DNA of 6,938 nt from Frankiales bacterium (GCA_025965495.1 JAOPWW010000321.1:1-6938); one strand, 5' to 3'; numbered from the stretch's first letter, positions 1-6,325 are shown. Notes: generated by a model not told the origin, from the letters alone. Numbers and translations: made by a program.

Positions 1-93
1 GTCACGTACGCCCTGCTCGGGCTGCTCACCGACGGGCTCGTCCGGACCCTCGAGCGCCGCACGCTGGCCTGGCGCCGGGCCTACCAGCCGTGA
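1..93 (+). CDS. ssuC: Sulfonate ABC transporter permease, C-terminal end (partial)
   Basis: Only the last 30 residues and the TGA stop (91-93) are inside the window. The tail reads YALLGLLTDGLVRTLERR, then LAWRRAYQP. A final hydrophobic stretch, the 'LLTDGLVRTLERR' turn and a basic, Trp-containing cytoplasmic end are the usual finish of SsuC/TauC/NitT-type inner-membrane permeases. The assignment to sulfonate rests mainly on context: its stop overlaps the start of the ATPase gene by 4 bases, and ssuD follows. The permease would form the membrane channel partnering the ATPase. The substrate-binding protein SsuA is not visible and may lie upstream. Confidence 0.75.
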   Translation, partial: VTYALLGLLTDGLVRTLERRTLAWRRAYQP

Positions 94-806
94 GCGGCCC
101 CCTGGTCCAGGTCCGCGGCCTGTCGCGGTCCTTCGGCGACGACGTCGTCCTCGACGGCGTCCACCTCGAGCTGCACCGCGGCGAGGTCGTCGCCCTCGTC
201 GGCCGCAGCGGCTCGGGCAAGTCCACCCTGCTGCGCGCCCTCGCCGGGCTCGACGACGGGCACGAGGGGACGGCCGTCGTCTCCGGCACCCGGGCCGTCG
301 CCTTCCAGGAACCCCGCCTGCTGCCGTGGAAGCGCGTGCTGGCGAACGTCGCGCTGGGCCTCACCGGTCCGGACCCGCGCGGCCGGGCCCGGGCCGCCCT
401 GTCCGAGGTCGGCCTGGACCACCGGCTCGACGCGTGGCCCCTGACCCTGTCCGGCGGCGAGGCCCAGCGGGTCTCGCTGGCCCGGGCCCTGGTGCGCGAG
501 CCCGACCTGCTGCTGCTCGACGAGCCGTTCGGCGCGCTCGACGCCCTCACCCGGCTGTCGGCCCACGAGCTGCTGGCCCGCCTGCAGCAGGTCCACGGCT
601 TCGCCGTCCTGCTCGTCACGCACGACGTCGAGGAGGCGGTCCTGCTCGCCGACCGCGTCCTGGTCCTCGACGAGGGCCACCTGGCCCGCGAGCTCGTCGT
701 CCCCTCCCCCCGTCCGCGCGTCCGCACCGACCCCGCTCTCGTCCTGCTGCGCGAGCAGGTCCTCGCCGCCCTCGGCGTCCACACCGCCTCCCTGGAGACC
801 TCCTGA
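90..806 (+). CDS. ssuB: Aliphatic sulfonate ABC transporter ATP-binding protein SsuB
   Basis: This 238-residue ATPase energises sulfonate import with SsuC. Visible motifs: Walker A GRSGSGKST (38-46), Q-loop Gln73 in AFQEPRLLPW, ABC signature LSGGEAQRV (120-128), Walker B DLLLLDEP (139-146), D-loop GALD (148-151) and switch His178 in LLVTHDVEEA. The 'FQEPRLLPW' Q-loop and 'DEPFGALDALTR' run are typical of the nitrate/sulfonate/taurine ATPase family (SsuB/TauB/NrtD), and the length fits SsuB. The start is GTG at 90, overlapping the ssuC stop as GTGA. There is no clear Shine-Dalgarno sequence, so translational coupling is likely. The stop shares one base with the ssuD start (TGATG). The adjacent ssuD favours sulfonate over taurine or nitrate. 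Confidence 0.92.
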   Translation: MSGPLVQVRGLSRSFGDDVVLDGVHLELHRGEVVALVGRSGSGKSTLLRALAGLDDGHEGTAVVSGTRAVAFQEPRLLPWKRVLANVALGLTGPDPRGRARAALSEVGLDHRLDAWPLTLSGGEAQRVSLARALVREPDLLLLDEPFGALDALTRLSAHELLARLQQVHGFAVLLVTHDVEEAVLLADRVLVLDEGHLARELVVPSPRPRVRTDPALVLLREQVLAALGVHTASLETS

Positions 807-1930
807 TGTCCCTGCACCTGCACTGGTTCCTGCCCACCTCCGGCGACGGGCGCGAGGTCGCGGGCGTGGCGAACGACGCCGCCGCCGCCGTCCGGCCACC
901 GAGCCTCGACTACCTCGCGCAGGTCGCCCGGGCGGCCGAGAGCCTCGGCTTCGAGGCCGTGCTCACCCCCACCGGGACGCACTGCAACGACGCCTGGATC
1001 ACCACGGCCGCCCTGCTGCGCGACACCCGGACCCTGAAGTTCCTCGTGGCCTTCCGGCCCGGGTCGATCAGCCCGACGCTCGCCGCCCAGCAGGCGGCGG
1101 CCTACCAGGAGCTGTCCGGGGGGCGGCTGCTGCTCAACGTCGTCACCGGCGGTGACCAGGAGGAGCAGCGCCGCTTCGGCGACTGGCTCGACCACGACGA
1201 GCGCTACGACCGGACCGCGGAGTTCCTGCAGGTCCTGCGCGGCGCGTGGTCCGGCACCCCCTTCGACTTCGAGGGCCGGCACTACCGGACCGCCGGCGCG
1301 ACGGTGGCCCGGCCGCCGTCCCCCGTGCCCGGCGTCTTCTTCGGGGGCGCGAGCCCAGCCGGCCGCGACGTCGCCGCCCGCCACGCCGACACCTACCTGA
1401 CCTGGACCGAGCCGCCGGCGACCACGGGCGCCCTGCTCGACGACGTCCGCGCCCGCGCCGCCGCAGTAGGGCGCGAGCTGAGCTACGGCATCCGGGTGCA
1501 CGTCATCAGCCGCGACACGACCGAGGAGGCGTGGGCGGTCGCCGACCAGCTCCGGGCCCGGATGGACCCCGCCAAGGTCGCCCTCGCCAAGGAGAAGCTC
1601 GCCAGGGCCGACTCCGAGGGGCAGCGCCGCCAGGCCGCGCAGACCGCGGCCGCGAACGACCGGCTCGAGGTGCACCCGGGCCTGTGGGCCGGCTACGGCC
1701 TGGTGCGCCCCGGCGCCGGCACGGCCCTGGTCGGCAGCCACGCCGAGGTCGCCGACCTGCTCGGCCAGTACGCGGCGCTCGGCGTCGAGCACGTGATCCT
1801 GTCCGGGCACCCGCACCTGGAGGAGGCGTACTGGTTCGGCGAGGGCGTCCGCCCGATCCTCGCCCGCCAGGGCCTGCTGCCGGGCGCCGTCGTCCCGCAG
1901 CAGGTGCCCGCGCTGGCCGGCGTCAGCTGA
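806..1930 (+). CDS. ssuD: FMNH2-dependent alkanesulfonate monooxygenase SsuD
   Basis: A 374-residue bacterial-luciferase-fold flavin monooxygenase (E. coli SsuD is about 381). It uses FMNH2 and O2 to cleave the C-S bond of alkanesulfonates, giving an aldehyde and sulfite in the cytoplasm. Family landmarks: N-terminal MSLHLHWFLPTSGDGR, TPTGTHCNDAW with Cys60 (E. coli Cys54), NVVTGGDQEEQRRFGDWLDH (111-130), YGIRVHVI with Arg230 and His232 (E. coli Arg226/His228), GLVRPGAGTALVG with Arg301 (E. coli Arg297), and SGHPHLEEAYWFGEG near the end. E. coli has Tyr331 in SGYPHLEEA; here that position is His335, a change at an active-site residue. Correspondences are from memory, but the 34-residue Arg-to-Tyr/His spacing agrees. 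ATG at 806 has GGAG at 794-797 and overlaps the ssuB stop by one base. The required FMN reductase (SsuE-like) is not in the window. Confidence 0.95.
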   Translation: MSLHLHWFLPTSGDGREVAGVANDAAAAVRPPSLDYLAQVARAAESLGFEAVLTPTGTHCNDAWITTAALLRDTRTLKFLVAFRPGSISPTLAAQQAAAYQELSGGRLLLNVVTGGDQEEQRRFGDWLDHDERYDRTAEFLQVLRGAWSGTPFDFEGRHYRTAGATVARPPSPVPGVFFGGASPAGRDVAARHADTYLTWTEPPATTGALLDDVRARAAAVGRELSYGIRVHVISRDTTEEAWAVADQLRARMDPAKVALAKEKLARADSEGQRRQAAQTAAANDRLEVHPGLWAGYGLVRPGAGTALVGSHAEVADLLGQYAALGVEHVILSGHPHLEEAYWFGEGVRPILARQGLLPGAVVPQQVPALAGVS

Positions 1931-1935
1931 GAGCT

Positions 1936-1957
1936 CCGGCCGGGAGTCCCCGGCCGG
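1936..1957 (+). terminator. GC hairpin after ssuD, possible transcript-end or processing hairpin
   Basis: A perfect 9-bp stem, CCGGCCGGG (1936-1944) with CCCGGCCGG (1949-1957), around an AGTC loop. It lies 5 bases after the ssuD stop and 26 bases before the carbonic anhydrase start. No T-run follows, as is common for high-GC actinobacterial hairpins, so it may terminate, attenuate or only stabilise the ssuD end. The short gap still allows ssuD and the anhydrase to be cotranscribed. Confidence 0.45.
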
Positions 1958-1983
1958 CCCGCACGTCGACCCAGGAGCACCAG

Positions 1984-2475
1984 ATGAGCGTCACCGACGA
2001 GCTGCTCGCGAACGCCGAGCGCTACGCCGCCAGCTTCGACAAGGGGGACCTCCCCCTCCCGCCCGGGAAGGGCGTCGCGGTGCTGGCCTGCATGGACGCC
2101 CGGCTGGACCCCGCCGGCGTGCTCGGCCTGTCCGAGGGCGACGCCCACGTCATCCGCAACGCGGGCGGCGTCGTGACGCAGGACGCGCTGCGCTCGCTGG
2201 CGATCAGCCAGCGCCTCCTGGGGACGACCGAGATCGTGCTGGTCCACCACACGGACTGCGGGATGCTCACGTTCACCGACGACGCCTTCAAGGCGCAGAT
2301 CCAGGCCGACACCGGCGTCGAGCCGACGTGGACCGCGGAGGCGTTCACGGACCTCGACGAGGACGTGCGGCAGAGCATCGCGCGCATCCGGGCCGAGCCG
2401 TCGATCCCGCACCAGGACGCCGTGCGCGGGTTCGTCTACGACGTGCGGACGGGGACCCTCCGCGAGGTGAGCTGA
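1984..2475 (+). CDS. Beta-class carbonic anhydrase (Rv1284-like, possible COS/CS2 hydrolase relative)
   Basis: A 163-residue zinc enzyme, the same length as I recall for M. tuberculosis Rv1284 (mtcA1). It would interconvert CO2 and bicarbonate in the cytoplasm. Zinc ligands and the catalytic dyad are visible: Cys36-x-Asp38-x-Arg40 in ACMDARLD, then His89-x-x-Cys92 in HHTDCGM. HVIRNAGGVVTQDALRSLAIS (55-75) and GFVYDVRTGTLREV at the end are further family marks. ATG at 1984 has AGGAG at 1973-1977 (6-base gap). It follows ssuD by 53 bases on the same strand. Rv1284 sits next to cysD-cysN in M. tuberculosis, so association with sulfate activation recurs. This small clade is the one related to known carbonyl sulfide and CS2 hydrolases, so a sulfur substrate is possible but unproven. 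Confidence 0.93.
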   Translation: MSVTDELLANAERYAASFDKGDLPLPPGKGVAVLACMDARLDPAGVLGLSEGDAHVIRNAGGVVTQDALRSLAISQRLLGTTEIVLVHHTDCGMLTFTDDAFKAQIQADTGVEPTWTAEAFTDLDEDVRQSIARIRAEPSIPHQDAVRGFVYDVRTGTLREVS

Positions 2476-2490
2476 CCGGCCGGCCCGCAC
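2476..2490 (+). repeat. 15-nt repeat, second copy (first copy 1950-1964)
   Basis: CCGGCCGGCCCGCAC occurs exactly at 1950-1964 and at 2476-2490, in the same orientation, each shortly downstream of a stop codon (20 bases after the ssuD TGA ends and immediately after the anhydrase TGA). The two copies flank the carbonic anhydrase gene. Low complexity (only one A) makes chance recurrence more plausible than usual in GC-rich DNA, but the placement is suggestive of a small flanking duplication. Confidence 0.4.
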
Positions 2491-2600
2491 CGGGCGCCCC
2501 GTCGATCAGGACGGAGGCACCGGTGCGGCGCCCGCGGGGTCCAGGACGAGCAGGACGCCGGGCGCAGGTCCTCCGTCTCGTGCCGGTTGACAGGAGGGGC
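2486..2600 (-). pseudogene. Decayed 3'-end fragment of a cysN copy
   Basis: The stretch 2486-2530 aligns without gaps to 3468-3512, inside the C-terminal codons of intact cysN, with 39 of 45 bases identical. After a 7-base deletion the match resumes (GGGTCCAGGAC at 2537-2547 versus 3526-3536) and fades out near 2600. On the minus strand one frame gives RRTGASVLIDGAPGAG against CysN RRTGAFILIDEASGAT; the frame after the deletion gives VLLVLDP against SPLVLDP. Further back, a GTCAAC/CTCAAC match is seen. Homology to coding sequence, in the same orientation as cysN and broken by frameshifts, marks a dead gene fragment rather than a shared control site. It occupies most of the otherwise gene-free stretch between the anhydrase and the collagen-like gene. 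Confidence 0.75.
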
Positions 2601-2620
2601 AGGTCGAGGAGCGTCCCCAG

Positions 2621-2653
2621 GGCCGCCCCGGGGGGAGCGGCCGGCCTCGGCCG
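2621..2653 (+). promoter_or_regulatory. Overlapping hairpins in the 5' leader of the collagen-like gene
   Basis: Two mutually exclusive GC stems can be drawn just before the ribosome site: GGCCGC (2621-2626) with GCGGCC (2637-2642), and CGGCCG (2638-2643) with CGGCCG (2648-2653) around a GCCT loop. The ribosome site GGAGGGG is at 2659-2665. These could be a terminator-like remnant or tune translation. In sequence this GC-rich, short stems arise easily by chance, and no convincing promoter was seen in 2561-2671. Confidence 0.25.
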
Positions 2654-2671
2654 CACCTGGAGGGGACCCTC

Positions 2672-3415
2672 ATGGGCCTCACACGCAACGTCCTGGTCGT
2701 CGGCGCAGCGACGGGGGTGCTGGTGGGCGCCGGCATCACCGTCGCCGTGGCGCAGATCCCGGCGAGCAACGGCACGATCACCACCTGTTACGCCCGCTCC
2801 GGCGGCAGCCTGCGCGTCAGCGACGACAGTCAGGCCTGCAAGTCCGGCGAGACGCGTCTGACCTGGGCCCAGGCGGGTGCAGCGGGGGCTCTCGGACCGC
2901 AGGGCCCGGCCGGACCGGCGGGACCAGTCGGCCCCGCTGGGACCACCGGCGCACTCGGACCGCAGGGCCCGACCGGAGCAGTCGGACCGGCGGGGACGAC
3001 CGGAGCAGTCGGCCCGGCGGGGACGACCGGAGGGCTGGGTGCGCAGGGACCGGCCGGACCGGCGGGGACCGTGGGCCCGGCCGGTCCCGCCGGGCCCGCT
3101 GCTGCCGGTGACGTGGTGCTGCGTGCGTCGGTGAACGACGTCGGGGCGGCCTACTCGGGCGACGCCGTCTCGGCCAACCGCCTCGTCACCGGCCAGTACC
3201 GCATCGTGTTCGGCCGGGACGTGTCGAACTGCTCGGCGACGGTGTCCCCCGGCTTCAACGGACACATCTCCAGCGGCTCCGCGGACGCCAAGACCTTGCA
3301 GTCCGTGTTCCCCGGGGGGCTGGGAGCGGCGGACGCGGGGGCGGTCCTCGTCTACAGCTTCGCCGCCAACGCGACTCCTGTCGACACGTCCTTCCACCTG
3401 CTCGTGGCCTGCTGA
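2672..3415 (+). CDS. Secreted collagen-like Gly-X-Y repeat protein
   Basis: A 247-residue exported protein. Residues 5-27 form a hydrophobic signal segment ending AVA before Gln28, a plausible signal peptidase I site. Residues 34-68 (GTITTCYARSGGSLRV, Cys56, then ETRLTWAQ) match a short N-terminal motif recurrent in secreted actinobacterial proteins ('I..C....G.lRv....C..gE..l.W.q.G'); Cys39 and Cys56 could pair. Residues 69-143 are 25 uninterrupted Gly-X-Y triplets rich in GPA, GTT, GPQ and GAV, expected to form a collagen-like triple helix without hydroxyproline. Residues 147-247 look like a beta-rich C-terminal domain with Cys187 and the final residue Cys247. GGAGGGG at 2659-2665 precedes ATG 2672. 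The role is unknown, perhaps surface or matrix. It has no sulfur-metabolism motif and sits beside a cysN relic, so it is probably an insertion into the locus. Confidence 0.85.
   Translation: MGLTRNVLVVGAATGVLVGAGITVAVAQIPASNGTITTCYARSGGSLRVSDDSQACKSGETRLTWAQAGAAGALGPQGPAGPAGPVGPAGTTGALGPQGPTGAVGPAGTTGAVGPAGTTGGLGAQGPAGPAGTVGPAGPAGPAAAGDVVLRASVNDVGAAYSGDAVSANRLVTGQYRIVFGRDVSNCSATVSPGFNGHISSGSADAKTLQSVFPGGLGAADAGAVLVYSFAANATPVDTSFHLLVAC
2975..3028 (+). repeat. 27-nt tandem repeat inside the collagen-like region
   Basis: Two adjacent 27-base units (2975-3001 and 3002-3028) differ at one base (GGA versus GGC) and encode GAVGPAGTT twice, residues 102-119. A looser related unit (GALGPQGP) recurs at residues 72-79 and 93-100. 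Near-identity at the DNA level, including third positions, indicates recent unit duplication, a usual source of length variation in collagen-like genes. Confidence 0.85.
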
Positions 3416-3427
3416 CCGCAGGCCACG
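3403..3427. terminator. Bidirectional terminator hairpin between collagen-like gene and cysN
   Basis: A perfect 10-bp stem, CGTGGCCTGC (3403-3412) with GCAGGCCACG (3418-3427), around the loop TGACC; the TGA stop of the collagen-like gene lies in the loop. The cysN stop is at 3440-3438, so the two genes converge with only 22 bases between them and the hairpin can serve both directions. No T-tract on either side. Confidence 0.65.
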
Positions 3428-3437
3428 CCGGCGGCTG

Positions 3438-4688
3438 CTACCCGGCGACCATGCCCGCGCCGACGGTCGCACCGGACGCCTCGTCGATGAGGATGAACGC
3501 ACCGGTGCGGCGGTCGACGACGTACGGGTCCAGGACCAGCGGGGAGGCCGACCGGACGGTCACCCGGCCGATGTCGTTGAGCTGCAGCGACGGCACCGGC
3601 TCGTGCGCCAGCGTCGTCACGTCGAGCCGGTCCTGCACCTCCGTGACGATCGCCTTGACCGTGCGGGTCGTGTGCTTGACCAGCAGCCGCCGTCCGGGCA
3701 CCAGCGGGGCGTCGGTCATCCAGCAGACGGTCGCCGCGAAGGTGCTGACCGGCGTCGGGGCGTCGTCGGCAGCGGCGAGCAGGTCCCCGCGGCTCACGTC
3801 GACCTCGTCGGCCAGCCGGACCGTGACCGCCTGGCCGGGCAGCGCCTCGTCGAGCTCGCCGTCGAAGGTGTCGATGCCGGCGACCGTCGTCGTGCGGCCG
3901 CTCGGCAGGACGACGACGGCGTCGCCGGGGCGCAGGCGGCCGGCGGACAGGGTCCCGGCGTAGCCGCGGTAGTCGGGGCGCTCGGTCGACATCGGGCGGA
4001 TGACGTACTGGACCGGGAAGCGCGCGCTGCGGGCGTGGGCCTCGTCGCGCACGACGTCGACCTGCTCGAGGTGCTCCAGCAGGGTCGGGCCGGTGTACCA
4101 GGGCGTCTCGGCCGCCCGCTCGACGACGTTGCCGCCGTGCAGGGCGGACAGCGGGATCGCCGTCACGCGGGGCAGGTCCAGCGACAGGTCGCTCGCGAAC
4201 TGCGTGAAGTCGGCGACGATCCCGTCGAAGACCGCCTGGTCCCAGCCGACCAGGTCCATCTTGTTGACCGCGAGCACCAGGTGCGGCACGCGCAGCAGCG
4301 CGCTGAGCGAGGCGTGCCGGCGGGTCTGCTCGATGACGCCCTTGCGCGCGTCGACGAGCACCAGGGCGAGGTCCGCCGTCGAGGCCCCGGTGACCATGTT
4401 GCGCGTGTACTGCACGTGACCGGGGGTGTCGGCCACGATGAACGAGCGGACCGGTGTGGAGAAGTACCGGTACGCGACGTCGATCGTGATGCCCTGCTCG
4501 CGCTCGGCCCGCAGGCCGTCAGTGAGCAGCGCGAGGTTGGTGTAGTCGTCGCCGCGGTCGGCGGAGGTGCGCTCCACGGACTCGAGCTGGTCCTGGAAGA
4601 CGCTCTTGCTGTCGTAGAGCAGGCGGCCGATGAGGGTCGACTTGCCGTCGTCGACGGAGCCGGCGGTGGCGAAGCGGAGAAGATCCAC
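3438..4688 (-). CDS. cysN: Sulfate adenylyltransferase subunit 1, GTPase CysN
   Basis: A 416-residue EF-Tu-like GTPase that, with CysD, drives APS formation from sulfate and ATP in the cytoplasm. GTPase motifs: G1 GSVDDGKST (10-18), G2 region GITIDVAYRYF (66-76), G3 DTPGH (87-91), G4 NKMD (142-145), G5 SAL (181-183). Two beta-barrel domains follow (about 220-416) with RPDYRGYAGTLSAG and CWMTDAPLVPGRRLLVKH. It ends at RRTGAFILIDEASGATVGAG with no APS-kinase extension, unlike the CysNC fusion of M. tuberculosis, in keeping with a separate cysC upstream. The GTG start (4688-4686) shares one base with the cysD TAG, and AAGGAGGGG lies at 4705-4697. It is the last gene of cysC-cysD-cysN. A degenerate copy of its 3' end lies about 980 bases downstream. 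Confidence 0.96.
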   Translation of the reverse strand: MDLLRFATAGSVDDGKSTLIGRLLYDSKSVFQDQLESVERTSADRGDDYTNLALLTDGLRAEREQGITIDVAYRYFSTPVRSFIVADTPGHVQYTRNMVTGASTADLALVLVDARKGVIEQTRRHASLSALLRVPHLVLAVNKMDLVGWDQAVFDGIVADFTQFASDLSLDLPRVTAIPLSALHGGNVVERAAETPWYTGPTLLEHLEQVDVVRDEAHARSARFPVQYVIRPMSTERPDYRGYAGTLSAGRLRPGDAVVVLPSGRTTTVAGIDTFDGELDEALPGQAVTVRLADEVDVSRGDLLAAADDAPTPVSTFAATVCWMTDAPLVPGRRLLVKHTTRTVKAIVTEVQDRLDVTTLAHEPVPSLQLNDIGRVTVRSASPLVLDPYVVDRRTGAFILIDEASGATVGAGMVAG

Positions 4689-5592
4689 TAGAAGTACCCC
4701 TCCTTCTTGCGGTCCTCCATGGCGGCCTCGCTGGCCCGGTCGTCGGCGCGGGTCGCGCCCCGCTCAGTGATCCGGGTGGTGGCGACCTCCTCGACGACCT
4801 CGAGCGGCGTCGCCGCCGGGGAGGCGACGGCGCCGGTGCAGGACGCGTCGCCGACGGTGCGGTACCGGACGGTGCGGGTGGTGACGGTCTCGCCCTCACG
4901 CGGCTGTGACACCGGCGTGACCCCGAGCAGCATGCCGTCGCGCTCGAAGACCTCGCGCTCGTGCGCGTAGTAGAGCGACGGGACCTCGATGCCCTCGCGG
5001 GCGATGTAGCGCCAGACGTCGAGCTCGGTCCAGTTGGACAGCGGGAAGACCCGGATGTGCTCGCCCGGGTTGTGGCGGCCGTTGTAGAGGTCCCAGAGCT
5101 CGGGCCGCTGGTTCTTGGGGTCCCACTGGCCGAAGGCGTCCCGGAAGGAGAAGAAGCGCTCCTTGGCACGGGCCTTCTCCTCGTCGCGGCGGGCGCCGCC
5201 GAAGACGGCGTCGTAGCGGCCCTCCTCGATGGCGCGCAGCAGCGTGGTCGTCTGCAGCGGGTTGCGCAGGCCGCCCGGGACCTCGACGACCCGACCGGCG
5301 TCGATGTCGTCCTGGACCTTCGCGACCACGAGCCGGGCCTGCAGCTCCTCGGCGCGCTGGTCGCGGAAGGCGAGCACCTCGTCGAAGTTGTGGCCGGTGT
5401 CGACGTGGACGAGCGGGAACGGCAGCCGGGCCGGCCAGAAGGCCTTCTCGGCCAGGCGCAGCATGACGATCGAGTCCTTGCCGCCCGAGAACAGCAGCGC
5501 CGGGCGCTCGAACTCGGCCGCGACCTCGCGCATGACGTGGACGGCCTCGGCCTCCAGGACGTCGAGCTGGTCGAGCTGGGCCTTCGTGGCGG

Positions 5593-5596
<4 letters not shown>
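4688..5596 (-). CDS. cysD: Sulfate adenylyltransferase subunit 2, CysD
   Basis: A 302-residue catalytic subunit of ATP sulfurylase, PAPS-reductase/N-type ATP pyrophosphatase fold. It adenylates sulfate to APS, coupled to GTP hydrolysis by CysN. Motifs: PP-loop SGGKDS (37-42), HVDTGHNFDE (64-73), GGARRDEEKARAKERFFSFRD (133-153), WDPKNQRPELWDLYNG (158-173), FPLSNWTELDVW (184-195), and the conserved end AAMEDRKKEGYF. Length matches the family. The GTG start (5596-5594) overlaps the cysC TGA by four bases (GTGA) with a G-rich stretch upstream in cysC, so coupled translation is likely. Its stop overlaps the cysN start by one base. Confidence 0.97.
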
Positions 5597-6168
<572 letters not shown>

Positions 6169-6172
6169 GCGG

Positions 6173-6184
6173 GTCCTCCAGGAC
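6173..6184 (-). promoter_or_regulatory. Small hairpin holding the cysC ribosome-binding site
   Basis: On the minus strand GTCC-TGGA-GGAC (6184-6173) folds as a 4-bp stem whose loop and right arm include the GGAGG ribosome site of cysC. Such a short stem is weak alone, but it lies between a leader-like frame and cysC, where occlusion of the ribosome site would be expected if the leader controls translation. Confidence 0.3.
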
Positions 6185-6205
6185 AGGGCGGTGGGGCGGG
6201 TGCGA

Positions 6206-6247
6206 CTACGGGCGGTGGGAACAGACCGCGCTCGACGGGCGCTGCAC
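6206..6247 (-). CDS. Cysteine leader-peptide-like frame upstream of cysC (start uncertain, possibly degenerate)
   Basis: The minus-strand frame ending at TAG 6208-6206 reads ARHALVQRPSSAVCSHRP. It shares R-H-x3-Q-R-x-S-S-x2-C-S with exact spacing with the intact leader on the other strand. It sits 37 bases before cysC, against 36 bases for the intact leader before sir, and likewise uses TGT for its only Cys (6223-6221). No ATG begins it. GTG at 6247 would give 13 residues but omits the RH part; a CTG at 6274 would give 22 residues, near the length of the other leader. No ribosome site is evident for either. It may start at a non-standard codon, be leaderless, or be decaying. Expected role: sensing charged tRNA-Cys to attenuate cysC-cysD-cysN. 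Confidence 0.5.
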   Translation of the reverse strand: MQRPSSAVCSHRP

Positions 6248-6325
6248 GAGGGCGTGACGTGCGACGGCGCTCAGACCCCGAGCGTCCCACGGCGGGCTCG
6301 GCCGGACCGTGGCACCCTGGACGGC
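6248..6325. promoter_or_regulatory. Divergent promoter/operator region between the two leader frames
   Basis: The only space for the outward promoters of cysC and sir; if the minus-strand leader starts at 6274 it shrinks to about 51 bases. It holds a perfect inverted repeat CCACGG (6287-6292) and CCGTGG (6307-6312) with a 14-base spacer, a candidate dimeric regulator site. CACCCT at 6313-6318 lies 7 bases before the plus leader ATG and could be a weak -10 for a leaderless transcript. No good -35 and no TANNNT box are visible on either strand, so promoter positions remain guesses. Confidence 0.4.

Noticed and set aside
26..1816. Long open frames antisense to ssuB, ssuD and the anhydrase
   Set aside because: Open antisense frames are expected in high-GC coding DNA; their products are Arg/Gly/Pro/Ser-rich and show no domain.
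2587..2592. Perfect TTGACA -35 box before the collagen-like gene
   Set aside because: No -10-like box lies 16-19 bases downstream, and the TTGAC bases are explained by the cysN relic (GTCAAC on the minus strand matching CTCAAC of cysN).
2523..2861. Plus-strand frame from GTG 2523 with a GGAGG-like sequence just upstream (Arg-rich, 112 residues)
   Set aside because: It runs through the cysN relic and into the collagen-like gene in another frame, has an Arg/Pro/Ser-rich composition typical of GC-rich shadow frames, and shows no family motif.
2885..3109. Repetitive GC-rich block as a possible CRISPR array or intergenic repeat
   Set aside because: The periodicity is a multiple of three, in frame, and encodes Gly-X-Y triplets; there are no unique spacers.
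3438..4688. CysN-CysC fusion as in M. tuberculosis
   Set aside because: The frame stops at the normal CysN end, and a complete separate cysC lies upstream in the operon.
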